Positions 22,376 through 35,315 of a stretch of 64,000 bases of DNA are shown here, piece by piece (positions within the stretch are counted from its first letter, which is position 1; each line of letters begins with the position of its first letter). This stretch comes from Oreohelix idahoensis. Lineage: Eukaryota; Mollusca; Gastropoda; Stylommatophora; Oreohelicidae. The notes under the pieces were generated by a model, which did no database searches, was not told the DNA's origin, and saw only the letters and a list, made by a program, of their open reading frames with translations. Made by a program: the position numbers and the translations under genes. The DNA is taken from assembly GCA_024509875.1 (NCBI GenBank), contig JAMPIV010011341.1:124001-188000 (forward strand). The letters run 5' to 3'.

Positions 22376-22681
22376 GGGTGTCAGGTGACGTGGAAGGACT
22401 GTTTGGCAGGTGAGAGTATCGTTATTCAACTATGATTTTAACTAGCCCGTGCTTTGTTTGCGTTTCAGGATTAGGAACTGAGCACTAGCTGGGTGTTTGT
22501 TTGTTTGGTGTTTCGTTTAATGTTTGTTTCAGTGTGCTCTTAGTCACTGAATGGGTTGTAAAAATAAATACAGCCCCTGCCTCAAGAATCAGAGTTTTAT
22601 TGTTGTTCGGGTCGGTGCGAGTGTGAAAAGAGAGTAATCACATATCACAATATCATCATCATCATCATCTCGCCCACCCTA

Positions 22682-23344
<663 letters not shown>

Positions 23345-24942
23345 CTACTCGTCAAAAGTCAAGGGCCACCCTATTAATTTTAATACACTTTTATATAAGC
23401 ACTTAGAATGATTAAATGAAGGAAGTTTTTAGTAAAAATGGATGCAATATCTTCCTCTGACAGTCCTCTATGCACATTAAGCATAAAAACAACTCACCGA
23501 CAACAATGGTGATCGTGTGCAATTTGGTTTGCTGACCATAAATTCACATTTTTAATCTGTTTTTTTTTCAAACTTCCGTACAACCAAACAGGTGAAGTAA
23601 TAGTGCTGATTGACTTTCCACGTGCAATGGCGACTTTTCGTGAACAGAGTTCACTCTTAATTTGTTTTACAATCAGCAGACTCAGGGTAGTTTCATCCCT
23701 TGCAAAAACCATGCCACCGAGAAGAAGTCTTGACACCTTACAAAGAATTAGGGCTATAGCGTGGGTTGAAAGTGGTTTATCTGACCGTGAGGTTGCTAGA
23801 TGGCTTGCAGTGTCACACTCTACTATCCAAAGAATTTTGGAGAGATTTCAGGCCACAAGAAGTGTGGAGGATCGCCACCGGCCAGATCGCCCTAGATGCA
23901 CCAATAGACATGATGACCGGTACCTCATCGAGCAGTGACTTGTTCCACTCTAAGATGTCAGCTGAGACAAACTGTAAACGTTAATGTCAGTCAAAGCACC
24001 ATTCGCAGACGTTTACATGAATTTGGACTGGCTGCTCGACGTCCTGCAGTCAGAATCCCTCTTACGTCTGCTCATCTCAGAGCCCGTGTTGCTTGGTGTT
24101 GCGAGCACATCCGATGGACAAGGCAACATTGGAGTCAAGTTCTCTTCACTGATGAATCTCGCTTCACTGTGTCATTAAATGATGGCAGAATTCGAGTTTG
24201 AAGACGACCAGGATAGCGATTTACTGATGACACAATTCGAGAGGTGGATCGTTATGGTAGGGGTTCTGTCATGGGCTGGGGAGGCTTCTACAGACACGAC
24301 AGGGCCCCACTCTACATCATCCAAGGCAAGTTGACCGGCCCAAGATACCAGAACGAAATCTTGAGACCAATTGTTCAGCCTGCTCTGGAGGCCTTAGGTG
24401 GTAATGCCATCCTCCAAGATGATAACGCTCGACCCCATCGAGCTCTTGTGGTGAATGAGTTTATTCAGCAACATGGGATCATCAGGATGGCGTGGCCAGC
24501 TCATTCACCTGACCTTTCTCCGATTGAGCATCTCTGGGATGTCCTTGGTCGAAGATTGTCAACAAATTACCCCCTGCCAATGGATGTTGCACAGCTGACT
24601 GCATTTCTGCTTCAGGAATGGCAAGCTGTTCCTCAGGATACTCTTCGGACCCTTGTGGACTCGATGCGTCTACGCTGTTTTGAATGCCTTGCTGCAAACG
24701 GTGGTCATACCCGATTTTGAAATGTCTATTTGTCCAATATCTATTGTGTGACTTTAGAAAAGGTGGGTGACACATTTCACAGCTTCATTGCGTTTGAATG
24801 TGTTTTTCCATTTCTTTACGTGGCATGTCAATTTGGTATTCAATAAATGCCGTTTTGACTGATACCAATTACGTTTATATCAGATTTGTTTTATGGTTCC
24901 AACCAAGGTTTTTCTAAGTGGCCCTTGACTTTTGACGAGTAG
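23345..24942 (+). mobile_element. Tc1-type DNA transposon, 1598 bp
   Basis: Perfect 25-bp terminal inverted repeats (23345-23369 and 24918-24942, starting CTACTCGTCAAAAGTC) flanked by TA on both sides (23343-23344, 24943-24944). It encodes one broken DD34E transposase. Length and ends are typical of Tc1/mariner superfamily elements. Confidence 0.95.
23711..24720 (+). pseudogene. Tc1-type transposase, inactivated
   Basis: It would cut and paste the element at TA sites. Starting at MPPRRSLDTLQ, it has two N-terminal helix-turn-helix DNA-binding regions (SDREVARWLAVSHSTIQRIL, then VSQSTIRRRLHEFGL), then the catalytic domain with Asp in VLFTDESRF, Asp in LQDDNARPH and Glu in SPIEHLWD, with 34 residues between the last two. 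About 336 codons, normal for the family. A frameshift with stop at about 23936 and in-frame stops at 24199-24201 and at about 24215 make it inactive. The catalytic residues are still in place, so the decay is fairly young. Confidence 0.93.
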
Positions 24943-24944
24943 TA

Positions 24945-25644
24945 TATTACTCGTACTAATTGTTTAAGTGACACAACCGGTAACGAACAATGATTAAATC
25001 ACTCCCACATTTCGGGAAAATATGGTAAAGGCGCATTACATCGTCTGTGGCAAGTCAAATATTCGATCGTTACATTTTCTTGAGACTCGTTTTAACTTTC
25101 TCTTGTGCCATTCTTTTGTTTTTCTCACCCGCCCTTTATCGCTTTTTTTTTTTTTTTGCTCTCATCGACCAATGTTGTTTTATTATATCTTGTCGCTCCT
25201 CAATAGTACTTGATCGCTTGACCTGTTTTTGAAACAACATTAACTCCTATTTGTGCAGGGTGAAGATGTACTAGGCTGTGTAACAGCCTACGGCCAAATA
25301 GAAAAGGCGTCTGTAAGTAGCGAGGCTGGTTGTTTGAACACACATCGGCAGACGGCATAGAGCAGAAATCCAGAAGTTTGTTGGTGAAGGTAGATAACAA
25401 CCATTGATACGTGGCCGATTTTAATGATATGCCGGAAGATGACAATCTTGTTAAAGATTAAGGCACTGAAAGTGATGTAACACTTCCAACAGATTGACTT
25501 CATAATAATAATCAACTACGAAAAAGTCACATCTTGAAGGAGATATTAACGATAGGTTTGTGAAGTAGTAAATTTGTCAACATGAAAGGCAACAACGGAA
25601 GTGGCAAGACCATATATTGTCTAATAAATGGACATAAATTCTGC
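24945..25644. other. Unassigned stretch
   Basis: Includes a T15 run at 25143-25158. Frames of 60-80 codons are unmatched and overlap on both strands, so none is called. Confidence 0.45.
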
Positions 25645-25803
25645 AACCTGGGAAGATGAAGCTGCCGATCCCACCATGCGGCGATGCTATTTACGGCGCC
25701 ACCTAAGACTGGGTGAATATAAGCTCTCACGGCAAGCAGAAGAGAGGAGAAAACGTCGAAAGGAACGACAAGAAAATAAGCAGCTGAGGGCTGTCACCTC
25801 CTG
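25645..25803 (+). pseudogene. LINE-1 3'-end fragment
   Basis: Translation matches the last ~40 residues of the LINE-1 polymerase (TWEDEAADRTKWRCYLRRHL-like), followed by the 3' UTR start AAGCAGCTGAGGGCTGTCAC. It is strongly 5'-truncated. It keeps a segment (cgtcgaaaggaacgacaag) that the copy at 37-40.5 kb lacks. Confidence 0.85.
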
Positions 25804-26038
25804 AATATTGAGTTTCTTGGCACAAAATCAGGCCTTCCCCCCCCCCCCCCTTCCCCTACTTTCCATCCCATCTGCCTCTGAACTTTACCCTCTCTGAGCA
25901 TTAATGCAAATCCCGGTGAGCGGAAAACATCCTTTGTACGAAGCACGGAGTATATGTTAATAGAACTGATGTACATACTTATTATATTAACCTTTTCAAC
26001 CAGTGCATATGTAAATGTAAATATGTTCAATATACACA

Positions 26039-27348
26039 CGAGATGCGTTCAGAAAGTAATGCATCACATCGTTTTTCTCAGGAGCTGTTTATTCAAAAAG
26101 TATGAAATTTATACACAATATACATGGATATGTCATGTAAACATCGGTATTATTCAACATTAATCCCCATCAACTTGTACGGCTTTATGCCAGCGCGAAA
26201 CAAGTGCATGTTTTCCTAGCCCGTACCAGATTTTGTCTTGATCATGTAGCCATTTCTTCGCTGCATGAATCACTCCTTCATCATCTTCAAACGGAGTGCA
26301 TCTTTAAGTGGACCAAATAGATGAAAATCAGAGGGTGCCAAATCGGGACTATTGGGTGGATGGGGTAGTACAGTCCAACCGAATTTGGTGGTTGCTTCCC
26401 GTGTTGCCAGAATTGTGTGAGGTCGCGCATTGTCGTGAAGGAGAAGCAGGTCTACTGGATTCTTGTGCGGTCGAACTCTTCAAAAACGTTGATTGAGTTT
26501 TTTTCAATGTCTTAATGTAAGCTTGCGAATTGATTGTCTCTCCTCTTGGCATAACGTCCACAAGAATCACACCTTCAATGTCCCAAAAGACAGAGATCAT
26601 GACCTTTCCAGCTGAAGGAACTGTCTTTGAATTTCTTTCTTCGTTGTGATTGCGGATGATGTCACTCCATTGACTGTCTTTTTGTCTCAGGTTCAAAATG
26701 ATGTGCCCAGGTTTCGTCACCTGTAACGATCTTTGCCAAAAAGTTCTCTCCATCAGCTTGAAACGCTCCAATAATTCAGAAGAAATTGCTTTTCTTTGCA
26801 ATCGGTGGTCATTTGTGAGACTTCGAGGAACCCATCTTGCGCAAACCTTAGAAAATCCGAGAGTTTTTATAACTGCATTTGCACTACCAATGCTGACTGA
26901 CAGCTGTAAGGCCAATTGTTGAGTAGGGATTTGCCTATCAGTAAGAATAATGCCCTCAGCGCATTTCAGCATCTCTGCGTTGGTGGCTGTGGCAGGACGT
27001 CCACAGCGCCCCCGATCAAGCAGCTCCGTATCTCCACTTCCTGATTCTTTGATTCTCTGAACCCAGCGACTGACTGTACTCCTGCAAAACTTCCATACAC
27101 ATCACATAGACGCTTGTGAATGTTCACAACAGTTTCCTTCTCTGCAACGAGAAATTCTATCACAATTCGCTGCTTATTCACGCTCCATTTCAACGGTTTA
27201 TGGCAGCCGTATTATTTGGCCGGTTGCGATACGATTTGGTGCACACAATTGGCACATGCCATATTTGAAGTGTGCAAAATGTCATGCTTCTATCTTCATT
27301 ATTAGCTGAGAAAAACGATGTGGTGCATTACTTTCTGAACGCCCCTCG
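26039..27348 (-). mobile_element. mariner-type DNA transposon, 1310 bp
   Basis: 43-bp terminal inverted repeats (26039-26081 and 27306-27348) with three mismatches; the outer end reads CGAG(G)GGCGTTCAGAAAG. TA follows on the right (27349-27350); the left neighbour is CA, perhaps a mutated TA. The length is typical of a full mariner. Confidence 0.92.
26155..27188 (-). pseudogene. mariner transposase (DD34D), inactivated
   Basis: Minus strand from the probable ATG at 27188. The N-terminal region contains IEFLVAEKETVVNIHKRL, then RSCLIGGAVDVLPQPPTQ, then the catalytic domain with IVTGDETWAHHFEPE (first Asp), LLHDNARPH (second Asp, about 26430) and NSPDLAPSDFHLFG (third Asp, about 26345). The C-terminal end contains GIKPYKLMGIN. 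Frameshifts just after the start, at about 26970 and before the second Asp split it, so no functional enzyme is made. It is related to the mariners whose transposase is fused in SETMAR. Confidence 0.92.
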
Positions 27349-27445
27349 TATGTATTGAACATATTTACATTTACATATGCACTGGTTGAAAAGGTTAATA
27401 TAATAAGTATGTACATCAGTTCTATCAACATATACTTCCTGCTTC

Positions 27446-28329
27446 ATATGGAACTTGAGACTGTCTCTGCTTTTTGTTCTGTATGAGAAACCCGCATAAA
27501 GTAGTCACCAGCTCTTGCAGTGGCGGTTCATGAACCCATCATTTTGTATGCTTGGGTTGCCAGCCTCATATGACTTGGACATTCACTAGCAATTTTTACA
27601 TGTTAATAAGTGCAAAATATAAAATTACAAAATGTACAACTCACCCCAAATTTAGGAATACCGACTTCTGGCTCAGATAAATAGTTAAGACAACTTGATT
27701 AAGATGCCTTTTACATGTGGTCTGGGGTGTTACTTTGCAATAGACTCCCACTATGACTTAGTGTTTAGGTCCCTAGGATTCCGGGCTTTCCGTATGAATA
27801 AAGGTAAAGTTGTCTTGTGAAAATACACAAAATGCTCAAACACGTTGTCCAGTCCTTTAAAGTGGAATCTTGATCCTATTCACAAGGCGCTAAATAATAA
27901 GGCAACATTCGGCGCACATCCAGATTGCTAATATAGGACACGGCTCCAATCAGAAATGTTGTATTTTTACATTTCAACTGCTAAACCAATCATATGCAAG
28001 ATGCGTACATTTCCCCTTCTCTCACGAAAAATTCCTGCGTAACAAACACAAAAATAAATGTGTTCTTTACTAGTCACCATATGTGCTATGTCATCTTCCG
28101 TGTTTTTAACGTGCCTAGATATTTGAAGCTACCGATTGTTTCAAAACTGTTCAGTATACTTTGATAGCGCTTTCTGAAGACGTCATTTGCTTCGAGAGGA
28201 CCATTATTTCTGTGTTTTTGCTATTAAGGCTACTTTTCACTGTTCCCTATTAAGACAACATTTTCTAAATAGTAAATGTTCAATATTAGACATTTAATAA
28301 GAAACGACTCCAGAACAATACTCGTATAT
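27446..28329. other. Unassigned stretch with one dispersed-motif copy
   Basis: A copy of the CTCTTGCAGTGGCGG...GGGTTGCCAGCCTCATATG motif lies at 27510-27580. Otherwise nothing is recognised. Confidence 0.45.
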
Positions 28330-29045
28330 ATCCTCAACAGATTATGGCTAAGGATCAAAGAAGAGAAGACAGATTATGGCTAAGGATCAAAGAAGAGAAG
28401 ACAAATTATGGCTACGGATCAAAGAAGAGAAGCAGATTATAGCTAAGGATCAAAGAAGGGAAGACAGATTATGGCTAAGGATCAAAGAAGAGAAGACATA
28501 TTATGGCTAAGGATCAAAGAAGAGAAGACAGATTATGGCTAAGGATCAAAGAAGAGAAGACAGATTATGGCTAAGGATCACAGAAGACAAAACAGATTAT
28601 GGCTAAGGATCAAAGAAAAGAAGACAGATTATGGCTAAGGATCAAAGAAGAGAAGACATATTATGGCTAAGGATCAAAGAAGAGAAGACAGATTATGGCT
28701 AAGGATCAAAGAAGAGAAGACAGATTATGGCTAAGGATCAAAGAAAAGATGACAGATTTTGGCTAAGGATCACAAAAGAGAAGACAGATTACGGCTAATG
28801 ATCAAAGCAGAGAAGACAGATTATGGTTAAGGATCAAAGAAGAGAAGACCGATTATGGCTAAGGATCAAAGAAGAGAAGACAGATTATGTCTAAGGATCA
28901 AAGAAGAGAAGACAGATTATGTCTAAGGATCAAAGAAGAGAAGACAGATTATGTCTAATGATCAAAGAAGAAAAGACAGATTATGGCTAAGGATCAAAGA
29001 AGAGAAGACAGATTATGGCTAAGGATCAAAGAAGAGAAGAAAGTT
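28330..29045. repeat. 32-bp tandem array, about 22 copies
   Basis: The unit is ACAGATTATGGCTAAGGATC followed by AAAGAAGAGAAG. Copies differ by single substitutions. It ends exactly where a LINE-2 fragment continues, and the unit resembles the LINE-2 stretch 'gagaagaagacgatggcgat' with its following bases. Confidence 0.93.
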
Positions 29046-29108
29046 TATGGGAGGGAACCTGCTGATAGCATTACAAAATATTCCTTATTCTGGAATCTCT
29101 AGGGTGAG
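29046..29108 (+). pseudogene. LINE-2 fragment next to the 32-bp array
   Basis: 'gggaacctgctgatagcatt' and 'tattctggaatctctagggt' match the LINE-2 coding sequence at about 56003-56057 (KPVDSITRQSLFWNPQG region). Only about 60 bp remains. Confidence 0.75.
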
Positions 29109-29545
29109 AGAACGAACGAACGAACGAACAAACTTTATTTTCGAAGGGTTAAGAATTGGGCGCGCAGGCCCGAGTAACATTCTGCCCTTCCACTCTCATT
29201 TATCTTGCATATTATGTCCTTTCATTCCCACATGTTACTTAAAGCATTAATATGAAGGCATGAAACATTATAAAAGTAATATAACAGCGTGCGTTTACAG
29301 TACGCAATAATCAAAATTAAGTATTGTTAACTAAACAAACATTATAATAAAATTAAATTAAATTAAATTTAAAAAAAAAATAAAATAAAATAAATAAAAA
29401 TAAATAAAAAAATACGTACAGTAAATTATGATTTCAAGCATAATCAGATTAGGTGGCATGGTATCAGAACTCATGAAGTATTTGACAGTCTGCTATTGAA
29501 GGAGGTGAGATTTGGTGTTATTTCTTTGCCCTCCTTAACCCATAA
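29108..29545 (-). mobile_element. LINE-3-like 3' end fragment with GAAC-repeat tail
   Basis: On the minus strand it ends AATAAAGTTTGTTCGTTCGT. The first ~110 bp (actttattttcgaagggtta on the plus strand) resemble the 3' end of LINE-3 at 31522-31620. A-rich low-complexity DNA follows at 29340-29415. Confidence 0.6.
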
Positions 29546-31481
29546 GGGGCTGCACTACAATGAAAACTAACTTTTGTTCTAATAACATTTTCAAACTTGT
29601 TATGTGCTCAATAGACACAGTGTATGTCCATGAACCAAATTCTACAGCTTATTTTGTTTAAAAGCATGTGGTTACCATGGTAACCAAAAAAAAATCCGCC
29701 ATTTTGGATTTTCACAAATTTTCGAGAGCTAAAAACTTATGTTTCCCATTGACCAAACTTTACCAAAGTAAACACACATGTTGTGACTGGCAATTAAAAC
29801 AATTTATCAGGGGCTTTTTTTGATAAGTTTAAAATTCTATTTTTAATGATTTTTTTTAAAAATACACTATTACAATGAAAAAAAAATATTAAAAAAAATT
29901 ATATCAAAGCAAATTACAAAAATATCAAAAAACGCCCTTGTCAATTTAAAGGTATATATGCATCCTACATGCAAGCCAAATTTTAGATTGATCTATTAGA
30001 TAGTTTGTAAAAAATAACATTTTTGTTAATAAAATGTTAGTTTTGAGAAAAATGCATTTTAGTCACCGAATGACTTGTCTTGTCCAATATACTCCATTCT
30101 GGGGGGCTGAATGTGTTAAAAATTATCCAGCACTATATGCTGCACCTCCTTCAGCTTCCTGCAGCTCCTCCTCTTGCCGTTATCTTGCCTAATTTTTCTT
30201 CTTTCCTTCTACATGGTAACCAAAAAAAAAAAAACAACCGGCTTATTGGGTTTTTCACCAATTTTCAAGACCAAAAATCTTATGTTTACCATTGACCAAA
30301 CTTTATCAAATTGCACACACATGCTGTGACTGACAATTAAAACAATTTTTCATAGGCCTTTTTTTATAAGTTTAAAATTATATTTTTAATGATTTTTTTT
30401 AAAAATACACTATATTTGTATGAAAAACAATGAAAAAAAAAATATTTAAAAAAATATATCAAAGCAAATTACCAAAATATCAAAAAAAGCACTTGTCAAT
30501 CTAAAGGTATATATGTGTCCTACATGCATGCCAAATTTCAGATTGTTCTATTAGATAGTTTGTAAAAAATAACATTTTTTGTTAATAAAATGTTAGTTTT
30601 GAGAAAAATGCATTTTAGTCACCGAGTGACTTGTCTTGTCCAATATACTCCATTCTGGGGGGCTGAATGTGTTTAAAATTGTCCAGCACTATATGCTGCA
30701 CCTCCTTCAGCTTCCTGCAGCTCCTCCTCTCGCCTTTGTCTTGCCTAATTTTTCTTCTGTCCTTCTACCATGGTAACCAAAAAAACAACCGCTATATTGG
30801 GTTTTCACCAATTTTCAAGAGCAAAAATCTTGTTTCCCATTGACCAAACTTTATCAAATTGCACCCACATGTTGTGACTGACAATTAGAACAATTTTACT
30901 CATGATTATTTTGATAAGTTTAAAATTCAATTTTTAATGATTTAAAAAATAAAACTATATTTGTATGAAAAAATATTTTTTTAAATATTTTTTTAAAAAT
31001 TATAAAAGAAAATTACCAAAAGATCAAAAATGCATATGTGTTACTTTAAAGATATAGATGTGTACTACTTATGATTATTTTGATAAGTTTAAAATTCTAT
31101 TTTTAATGATTTAAAAAAAAAAAATATTTGTGGGAAAAAATATTTTTAAAAATATTTTTTTTAAATTTATAAAAGAAAATTACCAAAATATCAAAAATGC
31201 AGATGTGTTACTTTAAAGATATAGATGTGTACTACATGCATGCCAAATTTGAGACTCCTCTGTTACATAGTTTTAGAGAGAAATCGTGCATTTTCGGCAC
31301 AAATTTGAAAATCATACATGGGGGTAGTGCCGACAATGTGCTTTTTGATACATCAAATGCATTTTTTTATGTTATAAAACCTTGCTCAATCGATTCCTCG
31401 ATGATTATTTAAAAAAAAAGCTCAAAAGTAAAAAATCGATATTTTGTACGTAAAATCCTGTTTTCATTGTAGTGGAGCCCC
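29546..31481. mobile_element. AT-rich foldback or MITE-like element with internal repeats
   Basis: 22-bp terminal inverted repeats with one mismatch: GGGGCTGCACTACAATGAAA at 29546 and its inverse at 31460-31481. TAACCCA flanks both sides (29536-29542 and 31482-31488), though 3 bases separate the left one from the repeat. Inside are three units of about 545 bp starting near 29675, 30215 and 30768 (each with 'ggtaaccaaaaaa' and 'cccattgaccaaacttta'), plus a partial unit near 31060. No transposase is seen, so it is non-autonomous if mobile. Confidence 0.65.
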
Positions 31482-32003
31482 TAACCCAAGCGCAGAATCA
31501 GAAGGAGGGATAGTGTGAACATAACTTTATTTAAAAGGGTAAAGAATTGGGGACCCAGGTCTGTCCGATCATCCAGCCCTTTATCTTTCATTCTGTATCC
31601 CGACACTCACTCATGTGTTTATTAGCAATTAATCTGCATTTTTGAATGTGTCATTAAACATCAATACACAAATAACATAAACACATTCTCGCTTATATCC
31701 GTACATTCTTGAGGGGAAAATGAAATAATAATAATAATTTCTTACGCACTTCTGTAGCAGGACACATTTTCGAGCTGCAGAAATGTATATCTGCTCATTC
31801 TCATACACATCATCACATTTCAGCAAACAAAATACATTACATATTTCAAACATACAGTGCTATGCAGGTACATTCTCACATACATTACATTATATAGTAA
31901 TACTACGTGGATATAAAAATAATTATTCACATAGACAATAACGAGCGGAAGAGGAAACGAAAGGTTGACATATAAATAAGATGTGGACGGACAATGGCTG
32001 CTT

Positions 32004-32845
32004 CTATGGGGGTAGATAATCGATGTTGATCAAGTGTTTAAAAAGTGCTTTGTTGAATGAGTATTGTGTATGTTGGTTTTTTATGTGGTGTGGAAGGCTG
32101 TTCCGCAAGTAGGCTCCAGAGTAGGCTAGACTCTTTTTGAACAGGTCGATCCTAGGTTTAGGCAGACGTAACTGGTGTAATTGTAGTCCCTCTCTTCTAC
32201 TGGCTTGAAACAATGATCGTAGGTACGGCCGGGGCAATGTTTGATAGAATTGCGTGAGTCAGCTTGACTTTGTTGTAGAGGAGACGTTTTTTAGGGACAG
32301 TATTTTGGGTTCTTTTCGTGTCCTTGCGTGTTGTATCGTGCGATTATCGGTAATTAGACGTACTGCTCTCTTATGTAGGGAGTGCAGTCTCTTTGAGGTG
32401 GAAGCAGGGCAACCATCCCATAGTGTAGAGCAGTAATCTAGATGTGTCTGTATGTGTGAGGTGTAGAACAATAGTCTAGTGTCTGCGTCTAAGAAGTGTT
32501 TTATTTTGGCCAAGTGGTATATCTTTTGAGCTAAGTGTTTCGTTAAATTCCGTACGTGGGAGTTCCACGTCAAGTGTTGGTCAATCGTCAAGCCTAGAAC
32601 TTTGTGTTCTGCTACATGATCAATGTGTATTGACTCCGCATGTAGATGTAGCGATCTTTTCGTGAAGTTTAGGAGTTTTTGTCTGGTGGTAATCAACATT
32701 TTTTGTTTTTCCTGTGTTTACTGGCATACGGTTCATATTACTACATTTTGTTAGATTGTCTACATCGCTTTGAAGAGTCATTTCAAGTGCCGCGCAGTCA
32801 GTGTCACTAGTGTATATAGTACAATCATCTGAAAAGAGGTCACAT

Positions 32846-32884
<39 letters not shown>

Positions 32885-34870
32885 TACGCCCGCTAATACT
32901 CGAGGCGAAATCTCAGGTTATTATTTTATGTCTAACCTGACATTGATTTTACGTGAGTATCCCTTTATTTCTTGTACAGAGACAGGTGTCCCTCGCCATT
33001 CAGGCAAATACTCGCCGATTTCGGAGGTACCCATTGCAGCTGGGTCGGCTCAGGAGCCGCCAGTCCCTGGTCGACGAGACTTCTTCAAATGTCTTCGCCA
33101 GGTCTCGAGTTAATCCAGTCCAAATCCCGGTCGACGAAAAATCCTCAAATGCCGTCGCCCGGGTTTGATCCTGTATCACCCGGTCGCCAGAGCGGTGTTG
33201 TAACCACTACGCTAGCGCGGCTCCCGGGTCACATGTTGAATACTTTAGATGTAGTGGCAGATCGTTGATGAACAGTGCGAAAAGTAGGGGTCCAAGAATA
33301 GAACCCTGTGGTACTCCTGTATCTATCTTCGAGAAATCTGGTGTCGAGTTGTTGTGGAGCACTAACTGTTGTCGATCTGCCAGGAATGATTTGATGATGT
33401 TTAGTGGATTAGGGCCTATTCTGAGGGTTTCTAACTTTTGAACCAAGATAGTGTGGTCAATCATGTCAAATGCTTTTTTGAAGTCGACAAAAACAGCACC
33501 ACATAATTTTCGATCATTTACGTTCGACAGCCAGTTGTCTGCCATTTTGGTGAGAGCTGTGTGACAGGAATGTTTTGGTCTGAAACCTGACTGGCTCTCA
33601 ATGAGCAGTTTGTTTGCTGTTAAGTGTTGAAGTGTGGTGTTGTAAATGTGTTTCTCTAGTGGTTTTGATATAGATGATAGAATGGATATTGGTCTGTAAC
33701 TGTTGGGATCGCTATGTGAGCCAGAATTTTAGAGAGGATACACTTTGGCAGTTTTAAAACCTGTAGGGAAGTAGCTGTGTGCAATACATTGGTTTTACAC
33801 ATAGGTTAAAGAGTCGCAAATGATGGGTGCAGCGTAACGTAGAATCTTATTTCTGATATTATCAAGTCCAGATGAGTTGTTATTTTTAATGCCAAGATAT
33901 ATTTGAGTACTTCGTGTACTGTTAGAAAAGGAATATCTTTTAGATCTGTTATGGTGTGTTCGGTGCTGCAGAAGTCTGTTAATTTACTAATATCGCAGTT
34001 CATAAGCTTTAGAGTCGACTTGAGATGGGTAATTTCTGTTTTGAAGTGGTTACTAAAATGAGTTGCCGTGAGTGAGCAGCTTTTTGGTAAAGAGTTTAGT
34101 GACTTTGATTTGTGTGTTAGTGTTCTAATGGCTGCCCAGACTTCTTTGCTGTTTGCTTTGTCTTGAATCATCTTTCTGAAATGTAGTTTGTTTTCCTGAC
34201 GAATGAGGTACTGTACTTTGTTTCTAAGTGTCCCATACCTGCTGGAATCTTTGAGCTTATGAGCCTCGTCCCACTCTCTCATGGCTGATAATATTTCTTT
34301 TGTTATCCAGGTGGTCTTTCTAATGTTTTTGACACGGACCTGCTTTATAGGCACAAGTTTGTCGAATACGTTGTAGAAAGTTTGTGTCCAGTAAGTTATG
34401 GCTTCTTCTGGATGCAGAAGTTGGTACACGTATGAGAGAGGGGATATTTGTAGGTCTTGTAGGAACAACTGAAGGTTAAAGTTTTTGAAATTTCTGTAGT
34501 GGACTGTGATGTGTTCCGTTTTAGGTGCTTTGAACCCCTTTCTCGTCCAGGTACAGCAAATAGGATAGTGGTCACTTATAGCTGTCTGTGTGACTGTGCA
34601 TTCTATAATGTTTTCTGGGCAGGTCGTATAGATGTGATCAATTAGTGTAGATGATGAGTCTGTTACTCTCGTGGGTTGGGTAACTAACTGTGTGAGATTG
34701 TGATATTATTCCACGTGTTGTTCGGTTTGTGAATGTCAATATTGAAATCTCCCAGTAGAATAATTTCCTTCGAAGAAGCCCTAACATTGTACATCATTCG
34801 TGAGAATGTGTCAAACCATACAGTAGAAGAGCTTGGGTTCCGGTACATGTAAGTAGTATGTAATGCGCAA
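32004..34870 (-). pseudogene. LINE-3 endonuclease and reverse transcriptase, broken
   Basis: From the minus-strand 5' side: the C-terminal half of an apurinic-type endonuclease (EIILLGDFNID at about 34755; SDHYPICCTW at about 34560), a linker (KTTWITKEILSAMREWDEA), the RT core (VFVDFKKAFDMIDH; TGVPQGSILGPLLFALFIND at about 33290), then after the SINE the catalytic segment (LFSDDCTIYTSDT), then HKVLGLTIDQHLTWNSHV and a C-terminal tail ending INIDYLPP at 32004. Stops and frameshifts occur between all pieces, and the endonuclease N-terminus is missing. Confidence 0.87.
32847..33226 (-). mobile_element. tRNA-derived SINE, copy 2, inside LINE-3
   Basis: Nearly identical to the SINE at 6999-7374, with a longer T tract (about 36 T on the plus strand). 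Flanked by the 9-bp duplication GGTCACATG (32838-32846 and 33227-33235). It splits the LINE-3 RT just before its catalytic Asp-Asp. Confidence 0.95.
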
Positions 34871-35230
34871 GTGGTTAGTATTTGTGCAGGTGCGTGACTT
34901 TTATATAGTAAAATACTAATCGATAGTGCAGGCGCGTGACTTTTATATAGGAAAATACTCCGAGCGATAATGGCGGTCGTGGGTTAGTAGCGATAAGTAG
35001 GTAGGTGTAATTATTGTCGTTAGCTGGTCGGTGGGTTTTTTTAAGGGAGAGTGCATGGGGTTATTGACTTTGGCTGGCGGGGGTGACGATGCATGTGTGT
35101 GTTGGGGTGTAGCTGGCAGTCGGGGTGTGGGTGGTATTGCTTTTGGTTTTGGTTGGTGTTTTGTGTGTAGGTATTTTAAGTGTTGTGTATGATTCAGCAG
35201 TGTGTTGTTATGTTTCTTTATTCATACAAC

Positions 35231-35315
<85 letters not shown>

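Larger units (their letters stand above)
25940..27445. repeat. Long palindrome arms around the mariner
   Basis: Outside the mariner ends, 25940-26038 and 27349-27445 are inverted copies of each other, with only a handful of differences over about 97 bp. Together with the 43-bp transposon ends they make an inverted repeat of about 140 bp per arm. Ordinary mariner ends are much shorter. Confidence 0.85.
31500..34870 (-). mobile_element. LINE-3, APE-type non-LTR element, 5'-truncated and dead
   Basis: Minus-strand element with endonuclease, RT and C-terminal pieces in order and a 3' UTR ending near 31520 with AATAAAG. Interrupted by a SINE at 32847-33226. It looks like a Jockey-superfamily element (CR1/L2-like), but the clade was not tested. 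Confidence 0.85.

Noticed and set aside
20931..22640. Possible solo LTR (TG start, TATA box, AATAAA).
   Set aside because: No second copy, no target duplication and no clear CA end; kept only as an unassigned stretch.
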